DNA of 64,000 bases from Rhizorhapis sp. SPR117. Lineage in GTDB: Bacteria > Pseudomonadota > Alphaproteobacteria > Sphingomonadales > Sphingomonadaceae. Below the pieces are notes generated by a model. That model searched no databases and was not told the origin of the DNA. It saw only the letters and a list, made by a program, of their open reading frames with translations. Below are positions 29,168 to 39,500 of this stretch, one piece after another (position 1 is the first letter of the stretch; each line of letters opens with the position of its first letter). Both the position numbers and the translations under genes were made by a program. The DNA lies in NCBI RefSeq assembly GCF_021742065.1, contig NZ_JAKKIE010000002.1:111719-175718 (forward strand), in the 5' to 3' direction.

Positions 29168-30211
29168 TCAAAGGACGGCGAGAACCGCGTCGCCCATTTC
29201 GCGCGTACTCATCGAACCGCCAATGTCACCACTGCGCGCGCCGTTGGCCAACGCCTTTGCCACCGCAGCCTCGATCCGGTCAGCGGCATCCGGCAAGCCC
29301 AGCGAATAGCGCAACATCATGGCAGCGGAGAGGATCGTCGCCAACGGATTGGCCTTGCCCTGGCCGGCAATATCCGGCGCGCTGCCATGAATGGGCTCGT
29401 ATAGTCCCTTGCCGTTGGCATCGAGCGAGGCCGACGCCAGCAGGCCGATGGAACCGACGCACATGCTCGCCTGATCGGACAGGATGTCCCCGAACAGATT
29501 GCCGGTGACGATCACGTCGAATTGCCCTGGATTGCGAACCAACTGCATTGCGGCATTATCGACATACATATGGCTGAGTGCGACATCGGGATAGTCTTTT
29601 GACACTTCAATCACCACATCGCGCCATAGTTGCGATGTTTCCAGCACATTGGCCTTGTCGACCGAGCAGAGTTTCCCACGACGGGCCTGCGCAGTGCGGA
29701 ATGCGCTGTGAGCGATGCGCGACACCTCCGCCTCGTTATAGGACATGATGTCATAGCCTTCACGCAGGCCGTCGGCTGTCTTGCGCATACCCTTTTCGCC
29801 GAAATAAACGTCGCCGTTCAATTCCCGCACGATCATCAAATCGATGGCGCCCGCCACCTCTGGCCGCAACGCCGATGCGTCCGCCAGTTGAGGGAACATC
29901 TTTGCGGGCCGCAAATTGGAAAATAGCGCCAGTTCTTTGCGCAAACCAAGAATGGCCTGTTCGGGACGCAACGATCGCTCCAGCGAGTCACAATCGGGAT
30001 CACCCACCGCGCCGAACAAAATCGCGTCGGCGCGCTTGGCAAGTTCCAGCGTTTCGGACGGCAGCGGGTGGCCTTTGGCCTTGTAGGCGGCGCCTCCAAC
30101 AAACGCCTCCTCATAGGTAAGGCCAAGGGGACCCAGCGCATCCAGCACCCGCCGCGTCTGGTCGATCACCTCCGGCCCGATTCCATCCCCCGGCAGCAGC
30201 GCAACCAACAT
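29168..30211 (-). CDS. leuB: 3-isopropylmalate dehydrogenase LeuB
   Basis: 347 residues, NAD-dependent beta-decarboxylating dehydrogenase of leucine synthesis. Features are [19 protein letters not shown], the substrate-binding [21 protein letters not shown] segment, [27 protein letters not shown] and [20 protein letters not shown] followed by [18 protein letters not shown]. All are diagnostic. It is the first gene of the minus-strand group leading to metZ and apaG. leuCD are not in the window. Confidence 0.97.
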   Translation of the reverse strand: MLVALLPGDGIGPEVIDQTRRVLDALGPLGLTYEEAFVGGAAYKAKGHPLPSETLELAKRADAILFGAVGDPDCDSLERSLRPEQAILGLRKELALFSNLRPAKMFPQLADASALRPEVAGAIDLMIVRELNGDVYFGEKGMRKTADGLREGYDIMSYNEAEVSRIAHSAFRTAQARRGKLCSVDKANVLETSQLWRDVVIEVSKDYPDVALSHMYVDNAAMQLVRNPGQFDVIVTGNLFGDILSDQASMCVGSIGLLASASLDANGKGLYEPIHGSAPDIAGQGKANPLATILSAAMMLRYSLGLPDAADRIEAAVAKALANGARSGDIGGSMSTREMGDAVLAVL

Positions 30212-30261
30212 TTCCTAAAACTCCAATTTCCGTTGAATGGCCAATGCCGCAGCCCACATCA

Positions 30262-30996
30262 TCACGCAACCGCTCTTTTCAGCCTTTCCACCAGCCTTCC
30301 GCGCGAAGCCAACACCTCCGCCCGCCGATCAGTCAGGACGGAACGTTCCAGAAAATGACCGGTGAGCGCCAAACCATCCAGTATATCCGCCCATTCCGCC
30401 ATGCCGCCTATTGTCAGAAAGCCGGGAAGCCTGAGCAATTGCGATTCATAACCCCTGGCAGCATCGGCGCTAACTGCGGCTCCGCTTTTGGGGCTGACAT
30501 AGCTGAGCGCCACGTTCTCCCCCGTCACCGCGCAACGTGTCATGTCCAGGCCAAAGCCAAGCTCCGTCAGGATGAGCAGTTCATAACGCACCAGCGCCAC
30601 CGCCCAACCCCGTGCCGCCGGCGCCGCCTCGATCGCGCCCAGCACGCCGTCCAGCGCTTCATACAGCGCTGGATAGCCTTGTTCCTCCGGCAATCCGGCC
30701 GCTGTCAACGCGCAGCACCATTCAATCGCCGCTGCGGGTAATGGTTCACCCAGAAGCGGGCCGCGACTGTGCTCCAGTTCAACCGTCAGGCTGGCAAGTT
30801 GCTCCCCCGTCCGGGCGCGAAATTCCGCCTGCACCAGATTGGCGGACATCAATATGGGGCGCAACCGTGTCGATCGCCCCCCGCGCACATAACCCGCCAT
30901 CAGCCCGTGTTCCGGCGTCATCAGCTGCGCTATGACCCCATGTTCGCCGTGGTGGCGGATCGCGCAGACAATGGCCGGGGTCGTGATGTGGGTCAC
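30262..30996 (-). CDS. recO: DNA repair protein RecO
   Basis: 244 residues. RecO loads RecA onto SSB-coated gaps together with RecR. The N-terminal OB fold ([20 protein letters not shown] and [19 protein letters not shown]) is clear, followed by an all-helical domain ([17 protein letters not shown]) and a C-terminal part with the single Cys of [20 protein letters not shown]. The zinc-binding Cys set found in some RecO proteins is incomplete here. A palindromic repeat separates it from uvrC. Confidence 0.93.
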   Translation of the reverse strand: MTHITTPAIVCAIRHHGEHGVIAQLMTPEHGLMAGYVRGGRSTRLRPILMSANLVQAEFRARTGEQLASLTVELEHSRGPLLGEPLPAAAIEWCCALTAAGLPEEQGYPALYEALDGVLGAIEAAPAARGWAVALVRYELLILTELGFGLDMTRCAVTGENVALSYVSPKSGAAVSADAARGYESQLLRLPGFLTIGGMAEWADILDGLALTGHFLERSVLTDRRAEVLASRGRLVERLKRAVA

Positions 30997-31011
30997 TTAA
31001 CCACCTTATAT

Positions 31012-31078
31012 CCGTTCGTGCCGAGCGAAGTCGAGACACGTTGCGCGGGCATCCCTTGACTTCGCTCGGGACGAACGG
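31012..31078. repeat. Palindromic REP-like element, copy 1
   Basis: A 67-bp stem-loop between uvrC and recO. The left arm (31012-31035) reads CCGTTCGTGCCGAGCGAAGTCG and the right arm (31055-31078) is its near-perfect inverse ending GACGAACGG. A related element lies at 48827-48899. Sequences of this kind occur many times in sphingomonad genomes, as I recall. They may act in transcription termination or as small non-autonomous mobile elements. Confidence 0.8.
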
Positions 31079-31095
31079 AAAGGGAGCGACGTTCC

Positions 31096-33012
31096 TCATC
31101 CATGGAAATAGTCATAGACCGTCTGCGCCACCGCCTTCGACACCCCCGGTGTGCGCAGCAAATCGGTCAACCCTGCATCCTTTACCGCCCGCGCCGTACC
31201 AAAATGCATCAGCAGCGCCTTTTTCCGCGCGGGGCCAATACCAGGCACATCGTCGAGTGAACTGGTCGTAATCGCCTTGCTCCGTTTTGTCCTGTGCGCA
31301 CCAATGGCAAACCGATGCGCCTCATCGCGTAGTCGCTGGAGGTAAAACAGCACGGGATCGTTCACTGGCAGGGTCAGTTCCCGCCCATCGGACAAATGAA
31401 ACACCTCTCGTCCGGCGTTGCGGTCCGGCCCCTTGGCCACGCCGACCAGTGCGACATCCTCAATCCCCATTTCTTCCAGCACACCACGCACCGCGTTTAA
31501 CTGGCCGCGTCCGCCATCAATCAGCACCAGATCAGGCCAATCGCCCTTGTTTCGATCGGGATCGTCTTTCTGCGCCCGGACAAAGCGGCGCTCCAGCACT
31601 TCACGCATCATGGCGAAATCATCGCCCGGCGCGGTTTCCGCCCTTTTGATATTGAACTTGCGATAGGCGTTCTTGCGAAAGCCCTCCGGCCCCGCCACCA
31701 CCATCGCGCCTAGTGCATGGGCGCCCTGGATATGGCTGTTATCATAGGTTTCTATCCGCTCTGGTGGGCCATCCAGTCCAAAAAGATCAGCCATATCGCG
31801 TAGAATCTTGCCCTGCGTCGTCGTTTCGGCCAAGCGCCGGTCCAACGCTTCCACCGCATTACGCTGGGCCTGTTCGATCAACTTCATCCTGTCACCGCGT
31901 TGGGGCACCTCGATGCGCACCTTTGAACCGACACGTTCGGACAGCGCCTCTGTCAGCAATGCGCCTTGCATGGGCGGTCGGTCAGCAAGGATCAATCTGG
32001 GCGCTGGCACTTCCTCATAAAATTGCGCCATGAAATTGGTCAGGACCTCATCTTCGGGGACATCAGCCGTATGGACAGGGAAAAAGCTGCGATGCCCCCA
32101 ATTCTGGCCGCCGCGAATGAAGAATGCCTGGATGCAGATCGATCCCGCCTTGCTGGCGAGTGCAAAAATGTCGGCATCGCCCAACCCTTCGGCGTTGATC
32201 GCCTGCGACCCCTGAATGAAGGTGAGCGCCTTCAGTCGATCCCGGTAAACCGCAGCCATCTCGAAATCCATGGCATCCGAGGCCGCTTGCATGGCAATGC
32301 CCAGCTTGTGCTGCACCTTGGTCGATTTCCCGGCCAGAAAGTCCTGCGCATCGCCGACCAGCTCGGCATAGGCGGTTTCACTGATCCGCCCCACGCAGGG
32401 GGCTGAACACCGTTTGATCTGGTATAGCAGGCAGGGACGCGAACGATTGTTGAAAAAACTGTCGGTACAGCTTCTTAATAAAAACAGTTTTTGCAGCGCA
32501 TTCAGCGTCTGGTTGACTGCGCCTCCGCTGGCGAAGGGACCATAATAGCGGCCCTTGATCTTTCGCGCGCCACGATGCTTTTGGATGCGCGGAAAAGCGT
32601 GATCTTCGCGCAGCAAAATAAAGGGAAAGCTTTTGTCGTCGCGCAGCAGCACATTATAGGGCGGGCGGAAACGCTTGATGAACTGCGCTTCCAGCAACAG
32701 CGCCTCAGCCTCGCTGTTGGTGGTTACGATGGTCATCGAACGCGTCTGCGCCACCATGCGTTGCAGCCGCTTCGATAGCCGTTCCACTTGGACATAATTA
32801 TTGACGCGGTTTTTCAGCGCCCGTGCCTTGCCCACATACAGCACATCGCCGCGTTCGTCCTGCATCCGGTATACGCCGGGACGGGACGGCAGGGTATGCA
32901 GCGTTTCCCGTATGGCAGCAACACCCGCTTGCAGGTCCGGCTGCCCCACGCCGCGAAAGGTGGAAGTCGCCTTGCCTTCGTTAAATCTGTCAGGGGATTG
33001 CGGATCGAACAT
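31096..33012 (-). CDS. uvrC: Excinuclease ABC subunit C (UvrC)
   Basis: 638 residues. Makes the two incisions of nucleotide excision repair. The GIY-YIG domain starts PGVYRMQDERGDVLYVGKA, a UVR motif follows near residue 220, the RNase-H-like domain has IETYDNSHIQGAHALGAMVV and LVLIDGGRGQLNAV, and two HhH motifs close the protein (VPGIGPARKKALLMHFGTAR). It starts just after the terminator of the ATP synthase Fo operon. Confidence 0.98.
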   Translation of the reverse strand: MFDPQSPDRFNEGKATSTFRGVGQPDLQAGVAAIRETLHTLPSRPGVYRMQDERGDVLYVGKARALKNRVNNYVQVERLSKRLQRMVAQTRSMTIVTTNSEAEALLLEAQFIKRFRPPYNVLLRDDKSFPFILLREDHAFPRIQKHRGARKIKGRYYGPFASGGAVNQTLNALQKLFLLRSCTDSFFNNRSRPCLLYQIKRCSAPCVGRISETAYAELVGDAQDFLAGKSTKVQHKLGIAMQAASDAMDFEMAAVYRDRLKALTFIQGSQAINAEGLGDADIFALASKAGSICIQAFFIRGGQNWGHRSFFPVHTADVPEDEVLTNFMAQFYEEVPAPRLILADRPPMQGALLTEALSERVGSKVRIEVPQRGDRMKLIEQAQRNAVEALDRRLAETTTQGKILRDMADLFGLDGPPERIETYDNSHIQGAHALGAMVVAGPEGFRKNAYRKFNIKRAETAPGDDFAMMREVLERRFVRAQKDDPDRNKGDWPDLVLIDGGRGQLNAVRGVLEEMGIEDVALVGVAKGPDRNAGREVFHLSDGRELTLPVNDPVLFYLQRLRDEAHRFAIGAHRTKRSKAITTSSLDDVPGIGPARKKALLMHFGTARAVKDAGLTDLLRTPGVSKAVAQTVYDYFHG

Positions 33013-33026
33013 AGATCAGATGTAGA

Positions 33027-33057
33027 AAGACCGGACTGGATTGCCCAGCCCGGTCTT
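33027..33057 (-). terminator. Terminator of the ATP synthase Fo operon
   Basis: AAGACCGG pairs with CCGGTCTT across a centre that also pairs (CTGG/CCAG). On the minus strand the stem is followed by TCTACA after the TCTT end, and it lies 28 bases after the atpF stop and 15 before the uvrC start. It should insulate uvrC from the operon. Confidence 0.7.
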
Positions 33058-33084
33058 CAAATTTTCATCAAGTTGCCCAGCGCG

Positions 33085-33708
33085 TCAATTCAACCCGCTC
33101 AACCCCTTTATCGTGCCATCAACCAGCGCCTTGTCGGCGGCCGCATCATGATGTTCTGCGATCAGCGTCGCAGCGGCAGTGCTGGCGGCTTTGGCAACCT
33201 TTGCCCGGACATCGGCTATCGCAGTGCGTTCAGCGGCCGCGATCTTGTCCTCCGCCATTTTTTTGCGGCGAAGGACCAGATTGCTTGCGTCTTCCTTGGC
33301 CTTAACCAGGATATGCTCCGCTTCTTCTTCTGCGCGGACCCGCATATCATCCGCTTCCTTGGCGGCAGCGGACATCTTGGCTTCATATTCCGCCTTCAGC
33401 GCTTCAGCTTCGGCACGCAATTGCTGTGCTTCATCAAGCTGCGCACGTATGGCCGCGATCCGCTTGTCCAATGAGCCGCCAATGGCGGCGGGAACCTTTT
33501 TCCAAAGCAAAATGCCCAGGAAAATCACCATGGCCAGGCTGACCCACGCCGTAGCGTCCAGACCAAGAGCACTCGGATCTGCATGATGCTCCGCCCCGCC
33601 GGGGGCCTGCGTGCCAGCGTGAGGCATAGCCTCCGCCGATGCTGCATGTTCCAGATTTTGCTCTATCTGTTGCGAACCTGTGTCGAGATGTTCTGCTGCT
33701 TCAGCCAT
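33085..33708 (-). CDS. atpF: ATP synthase Fo subunit b
   Basis: 207 residues. An N-terminal extension of about 50 residues with many His and Ala precedes one membrane helix (TAWVSLAMVIFLGILLWKKV), then a long coiled coil (RIAAIRAQLDEAQQLRAEAE onward) that forms the peripheral stalk. Alphaproteobacteria carry two b-type subunits. Gene order a-c-b'-b marks this one as b. It overlaps the b' gene by 8 bases. The F1 genes are usually in a separate operon in this group and are not here. Confidence 0.92.
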   Translation of the reverse strand: MAEAAEHLDTGSQQIEQNLEHAASAEAMPHAGTQAPGGAEHHADPSALGLDATAWVSLAMVIFLGILLWKKVPAAIGGSLDKRIAAIRAQLDEAQQLRAEAEALKAEYEAKMSAAAKEADDMRVRAEEEAEHILVKAKEDASNLVLRRKKMAEDKIAAAERTAIADVRAKVAKAASTAAATLIAEHHDAAADKALVDGTIKGLSGLN

Positions 33709-34195
33709 TGGCCAGTGCTGCCTTTACTGCCTTGCCAGCCGCGGCGGCGCTCGCCTTGGCCCCGGAAATCTTTGTGACCATATCTTGTGCCGCATCAGCC
33801 GCAATCCCTTCAATCTGGGTCAGGGCTGATGCCGTAGCTGCGGCGATTTCCGCTTCAGCCGCAGCGATCTTTTTGGCAATCTCTGCATCCGCATCAGCCA
33901 GTCGCTTTTCAGCCGCCTTTGCAGCCTTTTCTTTTGCGATCTGGGTTACCTTTTGTGCAGCCGCACGATTTTCATCCGACTTCACTCGATACTCTTCCTC
34001 GATTTCATCGGCACGGACGGAAGCCGCCTTCGCCGCATCAAGGTCATCCGAAATCCTTTTGTCGCGCGCCTCCACCGTCGATTCGATCTTTGGCAACATG
34101 CCAAGGCCGACGACGACAAAAACGAAACCAAACGTCAGCAGCAGCCAAAAAATCTGCGATGCGTAGGTTGCGGCGATCTGGGATATTTGTGGCAT
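33701..34195 (-). CDS. atpF': ATP synthase Fo subunit b'
   Basis: 164 residues: a membrane helix (IFWLLLTFGFVFVVVGLGML) followed by a charged coiled coil. The opening MPQISQIAATYASQIFWLLL is the typical b' start in alphaproteobacteria. It pairs with subunit b to form the stator stalk. It lies 74 bases after atpE. Confidence 0.92.
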   Translation of the reverse strand: MPQISQIAATYASQIFWLLLTFGFVFVVVGLGMLPKIESTVEARDKRISDDLDAAKAASVRADEIEEEYRVKSDENRAAAQKVTQIAKEKAAKAAEKRLADADAEIAKKIAAAEAEIAAATASALTQIEGIAADAAQDMVTKISGAKASAAAAGKAVKAALANG

Positions 34196-34269
34196 CGAAT
34201 TCGTCCAGCAAAATGGTCAGCCAGGCAGCAACAGCCGCCCGGCGGGATATTCAATCCGTTATCGCTGCT

Positions 34270-34497
34270 TTACGCCACGAAGATCAGAATCATCGAAACA
34301 ACGAACGCCAGCAGACCGAGAAGTTCGGCAGCGGCGAAGCCGATGAACAGGCGACCCTGCTGACCGTCGGCTGCAGCCGGATTGCGCAGTGCGCTTTCAA
34401 GGAAAGAACCGAAAACATTGCCCACGCCCAGTGCGGCCATGCCAGCACCGATAGCGGCCAGACCAGCACCGATCAGCTTTGCTGCTTCTGCGTCCAT
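34270..34497 (-). CDS. atpE: ATP synthase Fo subunit c
   Basis: 75 residues, two membrane helices joined by the polar loop RNPAAADGQQGRLF. The carboxylate that carries the proton is the Glu in GFAAAELLGLLAFVV. Glycines in the first helix (GAGLAAIGAGMAALGVG) fit tight packing of the c ring. ATG 34497 has GGAG nine bases upstream. The frame extends to 34518 but that start would cover the ribosome-binding site. No sodium-binding pattern is seen, so it should use protons. Confidence 0.95.
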   Translation of the reverse strand: MDAEAAKLIGAGLAAIGAGMAALGVGNVFGSFLESALRNPAAADGQQGRLFIGFAAAELLGLLAFVVSMILIFVA

Positions 34498-34542
34498 GAT
34501 AGTAAACTCCTTTTCCAAACGATTCTAAATGTTGAAGAAATT

Positions 34543-35325
34543 CTAGTGAAGGTTGACCGCGTCATTAATGTAGAGCGAGGTCAAAAGGGCGAAAACATAG
34601 GCCTGAATTACGGCAACCAGAACCTCCAGCGCGTTGATGCCAATCATCAGGGCGAAGCTCGATACGCCGACTGTCAGACCATAGCCGATCCCGGCATTGG
34701 TGCTGTTGATCACGAACCCGCCCAACACCTTCAGCAATACGTGCCCGGCGGTCATGGCAACGAACAGTCGCAGGCCAAGGCTGAACGGTCGCACCATGAA
34801 CGACACCAATTCAATCACGAAGATGAATGGGACCATCGGCAGCGGCGTTCCATGTGGAATGAACAGCGAGAAAAAGTGCAGCTTGTGGCGCCAGAAACCG
34901 ACGATGAGCACGATCGAGAAGCTCATGATCGCTAATATGCCGGTGACGGTGAAATGGCTGGTAAAGGTAAATGCGTGCAGGCCCACTACGCCCAGCGGCA
35001 ACATGCCCAGCACGTTGGCGAACAGAATGAACATGAACAACGAAAAGACGTAAGGCGTATATTTCTTGCCTTCTTCACCAATGTTGGCGCGCATCATATT
35101 GCTGATAAAGCCGGTCATGCTTTCGACTGCGGCTTGCCAGCGGCCCGGAACCAGTTCGCGCTTCATGCCGCCCAGCATGAAAATCCATAGCGTGACGGCG
35201 GCGATCACCATCCACAGGGCGCTGTTGGTAAAGGCGATCTGATGACCGCCAAGGTTGAAACCGTCAAAAATCGTCTGCACTTCAAACTGATGCATCGGAT
35301 CGATTTTGCCTGATTCAGCTGCCAC
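34543..35325 (-). CDS. atpB: ATP synthase Fo subunit a
   Basis: 260 residues with about six membrane segments. The essential Arg sits in FSLGLRLFVAMTAGHVLL. The conserved VELVSFMVRPFSLG and the C-terminal EVLVAVIQAYVFALLTSLYI confirm subunit a, which forms the two proton half-channels against the c ring. It follows atpI by 42 bases and precedes atpE by 45. Confidence 0.96.
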   Translation of the reverse strand: MAAESGKIDPMHQFEVQTIFDGFNLGGHQIAFTNSALWMVIAAVTLWIFMLGGMKRELVPGRWQAAVESMTGFISNMMRANIGEEGKKYTPYVFSLFMFILFANVLGMLPLGVVGLHAFTFTSHFTVTGILAIMSFSIVLIVGFWRHKLHFFSLFIPHGTPLPMVPFIFVIELVSFMVRPFSLGLRLFVAMTAGHVLLKVLGGFVINSTNAGIGYGLTVGVSSFALMIGINALEVLVAVIQAYVFALLTSLYINDAVNLH

Positions 35326-35367
35326 GCCTTAAACCCCTGACGACAATTACGTATAACAAAAGCGCCC

Positions 35368-35688
35368 TCATTCCTTCGGGCGTTCGTTGGAAATTCTGAT
35401 AATATTCCTGAAGGCCACGATAATCCCCACAAAGAGGAAAACCAGCAGGAGCCAGGGAGACGTTCCGATAAACCGGTCAAGGACCCAGCCTATCAAAGCG
35501 CCGCCAACGATTCCCCCGATCAGTTCCGCCAGTACGCGATTGCCGAGGCGGTAGTTATTGTCCACCCCTTTTTGCGTACTGCCCGTCCTGACCGCTTCGT
35601 CCTGATCCGCCTGCTTGAGTCGCTCTTTGAGCGCTTCCAGCCGCTGATCTTCTTCGATCGGGTCTCGCCCGGACTCTCCATTATTCAT
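35368..35688 (-). CDS. atpI: AtpI-like Fo assembly protein
   Basis: 106 residues from ATG 35688, which has GGAG 8 bases upstream (GTG 35697 would overlap that site). A charged N-terminus (DPIEEDQRLEALKERLKQAD) precedes two membrane helices (LAELIGGIVGGALIGWVLD and SPWLLLVFLFVGIIVAFRNI). This is the AtpZ/AtpI family that stands first in alphaproteobacterial Fo operons and helps c-ring assembly or magnesium handling. The promoter should lie in the 244 bases upstream. Confidence 0.9.
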   Translation of the reverse strand: MNNGESGRDPIEEDQRLEALKERLKQADQDEAVRTGSTQKGVDNNYRLGNRVLAELIGGIVGGALIGWVLDRFIGTSPWLLLVFLFVGIIVAFRNIIRISNERPKE

Positions 35689-35859
35689 CCGCTGCACTCC
35701 GTTACCTGCCGGGCTTTAGCCCAGATGATACGGGATGCAAGAACGAGTAGTGGATCACCCGTCAAGGCGCCGCCCGTTTAGAAAGGCGGACCCGTTTAGT
35801 CAACCGCTTGCTGCCGCATCGGACTGCTATTGCCAAAAGGGATAAAAAAGGCAGGAAAA

Positions 35860-35895
35860 AGGCCGCTTCAGGAACTGCAATCCCTCAAGCGGCCT
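35860..35895 (-). terminator. Terminator of the ydbH-ynbE-ydbL operon
   Basis: AGGCCGCTT (35860-35868) pairs with AAGCGGCCT (35887-35895). On the minus strand the stem is followed by a run of five T residues (TTTTTCC). It lies 38 bases after the ydbL stop and is a standard intrinsic terminator. Confidence 0.8.
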
Positions 35896-35932
35896 AAACA
35901 GATGGACAATCTCGAAAAGCCTGGAGAAGCTT

Positions 35933-36331
35933 TTAGCCTGCCGTTGCGCAATAATCGGGAAGCGTGATGGGGCCCGCCCCCTTCACGTGCCAGCTACCAT
36001 CGCTCAAACGATAGGATTGACCAGTCTGCACGCGGCTGGACAGCGTCTTGCACCCGGTTGCCGCAGCCATGTCAGACACCGTCACGCCACGCTTGGCAGC
36101 AAGATCGGTATAGGCCGCGCGCCGTTTGATATTGATCGAATCGACCTCTGCCTTGACAGCGGCCGACACTGATCCCTTGACACCAAGATAGCCATCGGCC
36201 TGCTCACCGACACTGCCGCTGGCCATGGCCTGCGCCACAGAGGATGCCTGCGCGATCGCTACGCCCGTTCCACCAATGGTCAGCGCCACAGCGCCAGCCA
36301 ATATGAGCCAATATTTTCTCTGCATCTTCAT
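35933..36331 (-). CDS. ydbL: YdbL-family periplasmic protein (DUF1318)
   Basis: 132 residues with a signal peptide ending near GVAIAQA. Conserved DUF1318 segments are VGEQADGYLGVKG and KRRAAYTDLAAKRGVTVSDM, with a second part SYRLSDGSWHVKGAGPITLP longer than in Escherichia coli YdbL. In E. coli YdbL acts as a chaperone or partner of the YdbH-YnbE intermembrane bridge. It overlaps ynbE by 4 bases (ATGA). Confidence 0.9.
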   Translation of the reverse strand: MKMQRKYWLILAGAVALTIGGTGVAIAQASSVAQAMASGSVGEQADGYLGVKGSVSAAVKAEVDSINIKRRAAYTDLAAKRGVTVSDMAAATGCKTLSSRVQTGQSYRLSDGSWHVKGAGPITLPDYCATAG

Positions 36332-36537
36332 TGCGGGAACAACTCCGGGTTGTTTTGAATAAGGTCTTCTGCATCTTTTTGCAGCCGGACAATCACTTCC
36401 TGCTGCACTCTGACATTCAAATTAATCTCAATCGGCTTTTCCGGGGCTTTCACCTGTATGCATCCCACCGGAAGCACCGATCCAATCATCAACATGCCCA
36501 CGCCATATGTTTTGGGCCAATATCCGAACTTATGCAT
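36328..36537 (-). CDS. ynbE: YnbE-family lipoprotein
   Basis: 69 residues. The lipobox LPVGC makes it a lipoprotein, probably in the outer membrane. The conserved EINLNVRVQQEVIVRLQKDA block is diagnostic. In E. coli YnbE joins end to end with the beta-groove of YdbH to complete a lipid-conducting bridge. The start codon overlaps the ydbH stop. A shorter start at 36495 (MLMIGSVLPVG) would make a better signal peptide. Confidence 0.9.
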   Translation of the reverse strand: MHKFGYWPKTYGVGMLMIGSVLPVGCIQVKAPEKPIEINLNVRVQQEVIVRLQKDAEDLIQNNPELFPQ

Positions 36538-39500
36538 TATTTGTCCCCTGTTGACATAGTGTCGCTTTCGCCAGGCTGAACGGCAAGTCTGTTTTCAATA
36601 ACCGGCTCAAACCCTGTACCCAGATTATTGCGAATGAGCAGGGTCGGATCGACAAAGGATTGCGCAGTGTTGATCAGGCCCCGGAAAGGCGCTTCAATCC
36701 GGACATTGAAGATGAAAGGCAAGCCGATAAATTGCTTGAACATGCCTGTCTTTTTGGTGCCGCCGGGGTCCTGATTGACACCATTGAACGACACCTGCGT
36801 CACGATTTCGCCATCAAGGTTGCCGTCCATCAATATGGTCAGGCATTTATAGCGCAACGATTTCAATGCATCGAACGCCAGCTTGCCGAACATCCCAAGA
36901 TCAGCATTGGACACTTGCCCGACATAAGCGAGCGTCCCTGCCTGCCGTGCCGGATCGCATTCGACATGCAGGCTTTTGGCATCCGAAACGTAAAGTGGCG
37001 GCAGGCCCGACTGCCGCGCAACCAGAATGCCGCCGACGATGCGACCTCCCGTATCGTCAAAAACCATCGGTAACAGGCCATCGAACGTCCCCGTCGCCGA
37101 AATATTTTCCAGTTCAAGCTGATTGATGAAATCGCCCGCCTGCATACCGATAATCCGGAAAGTGAGATAGCGGGGTTTGGCTGCGCTGAAATCCAATGTG
37201 GTTGGCTCCAACAATAGCTGCCCTCCGGCAAAGGGCCATTCCCCGCCTTCAACCCGCACCTGTTGCCCCGGAATCAATTGATAGTGGACCACACCGTTAA
37301 CCGCCTCGATTCCTGGATTGGCATTGGCGATACGAAGAACCTGTCCCGGCGGCGTTTCCAGTCCCAGCAGGTCGGAAAAGGTGATTTCGCCCGACAGTCC
37401 GGTCACCGGACCGAAAGCAGCGGCCAGGTTCATATCCGACGTGCGAAAGCGGCCATCGCTGGAAACACTGTTTTGGTTCCAGCGTATCTGACCAGCACCC
37501 GATACCACGCCCCGCACGTTGGCTACCACACCGAGAGCCAACCGCGTGACATCCTCTGGCTGCAAAGCGTCGTCAAACCGCAAGCCGTCGACCAGCAGAT
37601 CCGCCCGCCCTGCGCCGCTGCTCAGGTCATGAACGATATCCACTTTTGTCACCGGCATTTGCGAACGCGGTTCAACCAATGTGCCGTTCGCAACGATCCT
37701 GTTATCGCGAAGGGTCAGGTTGAAATCTTGCGATTCCAGCGGATTGAAGCGATCGGGAACCGCGCTATCCGCAACACGCAGACCGCCATTAATCTCAAGC
37801 ACGCCTTTGCCAAAGCGCCAGCTTCCAGCCGCCCCGGACATTAGCAGGGGCACCTGGCCTATCCGCCCTGCCCCGCCTTCCAGCTTGCCCGCCATGCCAG
37901 CGGCAGTGAAATCACCCGTCAGATGCGCCAGCTCCAACAGCGTGCGGGCATCCGCAGCACCAAGCGCAATTTTCACGTCACTGCCGGAAAAGCCTCCCTT
38001 GGGCGCATCGAATCGCATTTTGGAGGCAGTAATCGCAAGCGGACTATCCCCGATGCGTCCCTTGATCTGTGGCGCTGCAATTGCCGCACGCAACGCAAAG
38101 CCCGCAGGCCCTGCCGTCACGATGGCCCCACCGTCCGCCGGGCACAGGCGCAACCGCGTCGGTTCCAGCACCAAGCTTTCGTATTTGAGAGATGTGAATC
38201 CTACTGGCGTACATGCTGTGTTGATCCGTACCGCGCCCCTGGGGCCCACGGTGCCATCCACTGGCAAAACAAAGCCCTGAAGCCTGCCGCCCGGCAATGG
38301 GCCATCCAATCGCAGCGCCGTGGTAAAATGGCTGCGGCCATTGCTCTGCGCGACGAAGCGGACCGGATCGAGCGACAAGCGGCCCGTACCAGCGACATAA
38401 TCTTTCATGAAAATCTGCCCGGCGAGCGCGCCAGTTTCGTTCTGCCGCTTCAACCGGATCGCAGCTTCGGGCAAGCCGCCCCCTTCAATGCGAACACGGC
38501 CATTCATTCCCAGTTGCCCATCCGGCCATGACCACGCAAGTCGGCTGCCATCGGCCAGAACGGCCCGTGCGCCACTATCGCTGCGAAAGCTCAGCCCGGT
38601 GATATCAATCCGCCCCTTGCTCCCAAGCTGAGAAAACGCCAGCTTGATCCGGGCGTCATTCTTGCGTCCGGCTTTGTCAATTGCAGCGACGAACTTGGCG
38701 GCGATCGGCTCCAGCGGCGTGCCGACGCTACTGGTACGCAAACCGGCTACAGGATTGCCTGCCCGCATCCGCAACCCCTGAATACGCACATTGCCATCAA
38801 GCTGCGCCTGCATTTTCGACCTGGCTGTTCCAATACTGTAAGCGCCTGCAAATTCCGCACGGTCGGATTGAATGGAAGGGATAGAAAAAGCGCGCGTGAA
38901 TAATCCCATCCGTCCTTTCATGGCCTTCATGTCGCCATCGAAAGAGATTTTGCTTCCCAGTGAGGCCATGCGCATATCGCCGTTAGCCAGGGAGTCAGCG
39001 GACACGTTCGCTTCCCCATGCATATGGTTCAGGGCCTCATTCAAACGGACGTCAAGTCCGATGGCTGGCCGGGCCAATGCAAGGTCCGCATTGGTGCAAT
39101 TCAGTGTTCTGGCGCGAACCGGACCGTTCAGGCGTGGCTGCCGGTTCTGGACGGAAACATCAGCGTAAACCGACAGAGCCTTCGCCGCACAGCCGCCAGC
39201 ATCCAGTTCCGGCATGACCGCGGCAAGCTTGCCGGCAAATCCTGACTGCAAATTACCGCTGCCATCCAGTTTTATCCCGATTGGCCCCTGCGGCGTTTCA
39301 AGCCGGATACGCGCATCGTCAAGAGTGAGATCAATATCCGGCAAACCCAGCGGCGCGTCGGATGTCATAGTACGAAACTTGTCGAGTTCGCCCAGCAATA
39401 GCCGCCCGTTTACAATGCGTCCATGCATACGCACACCGCCTGCCCGCACCGCCGCTATACCGGGGCTAAGGCCAGCCATGCTGACATCAACCTCCACCCA

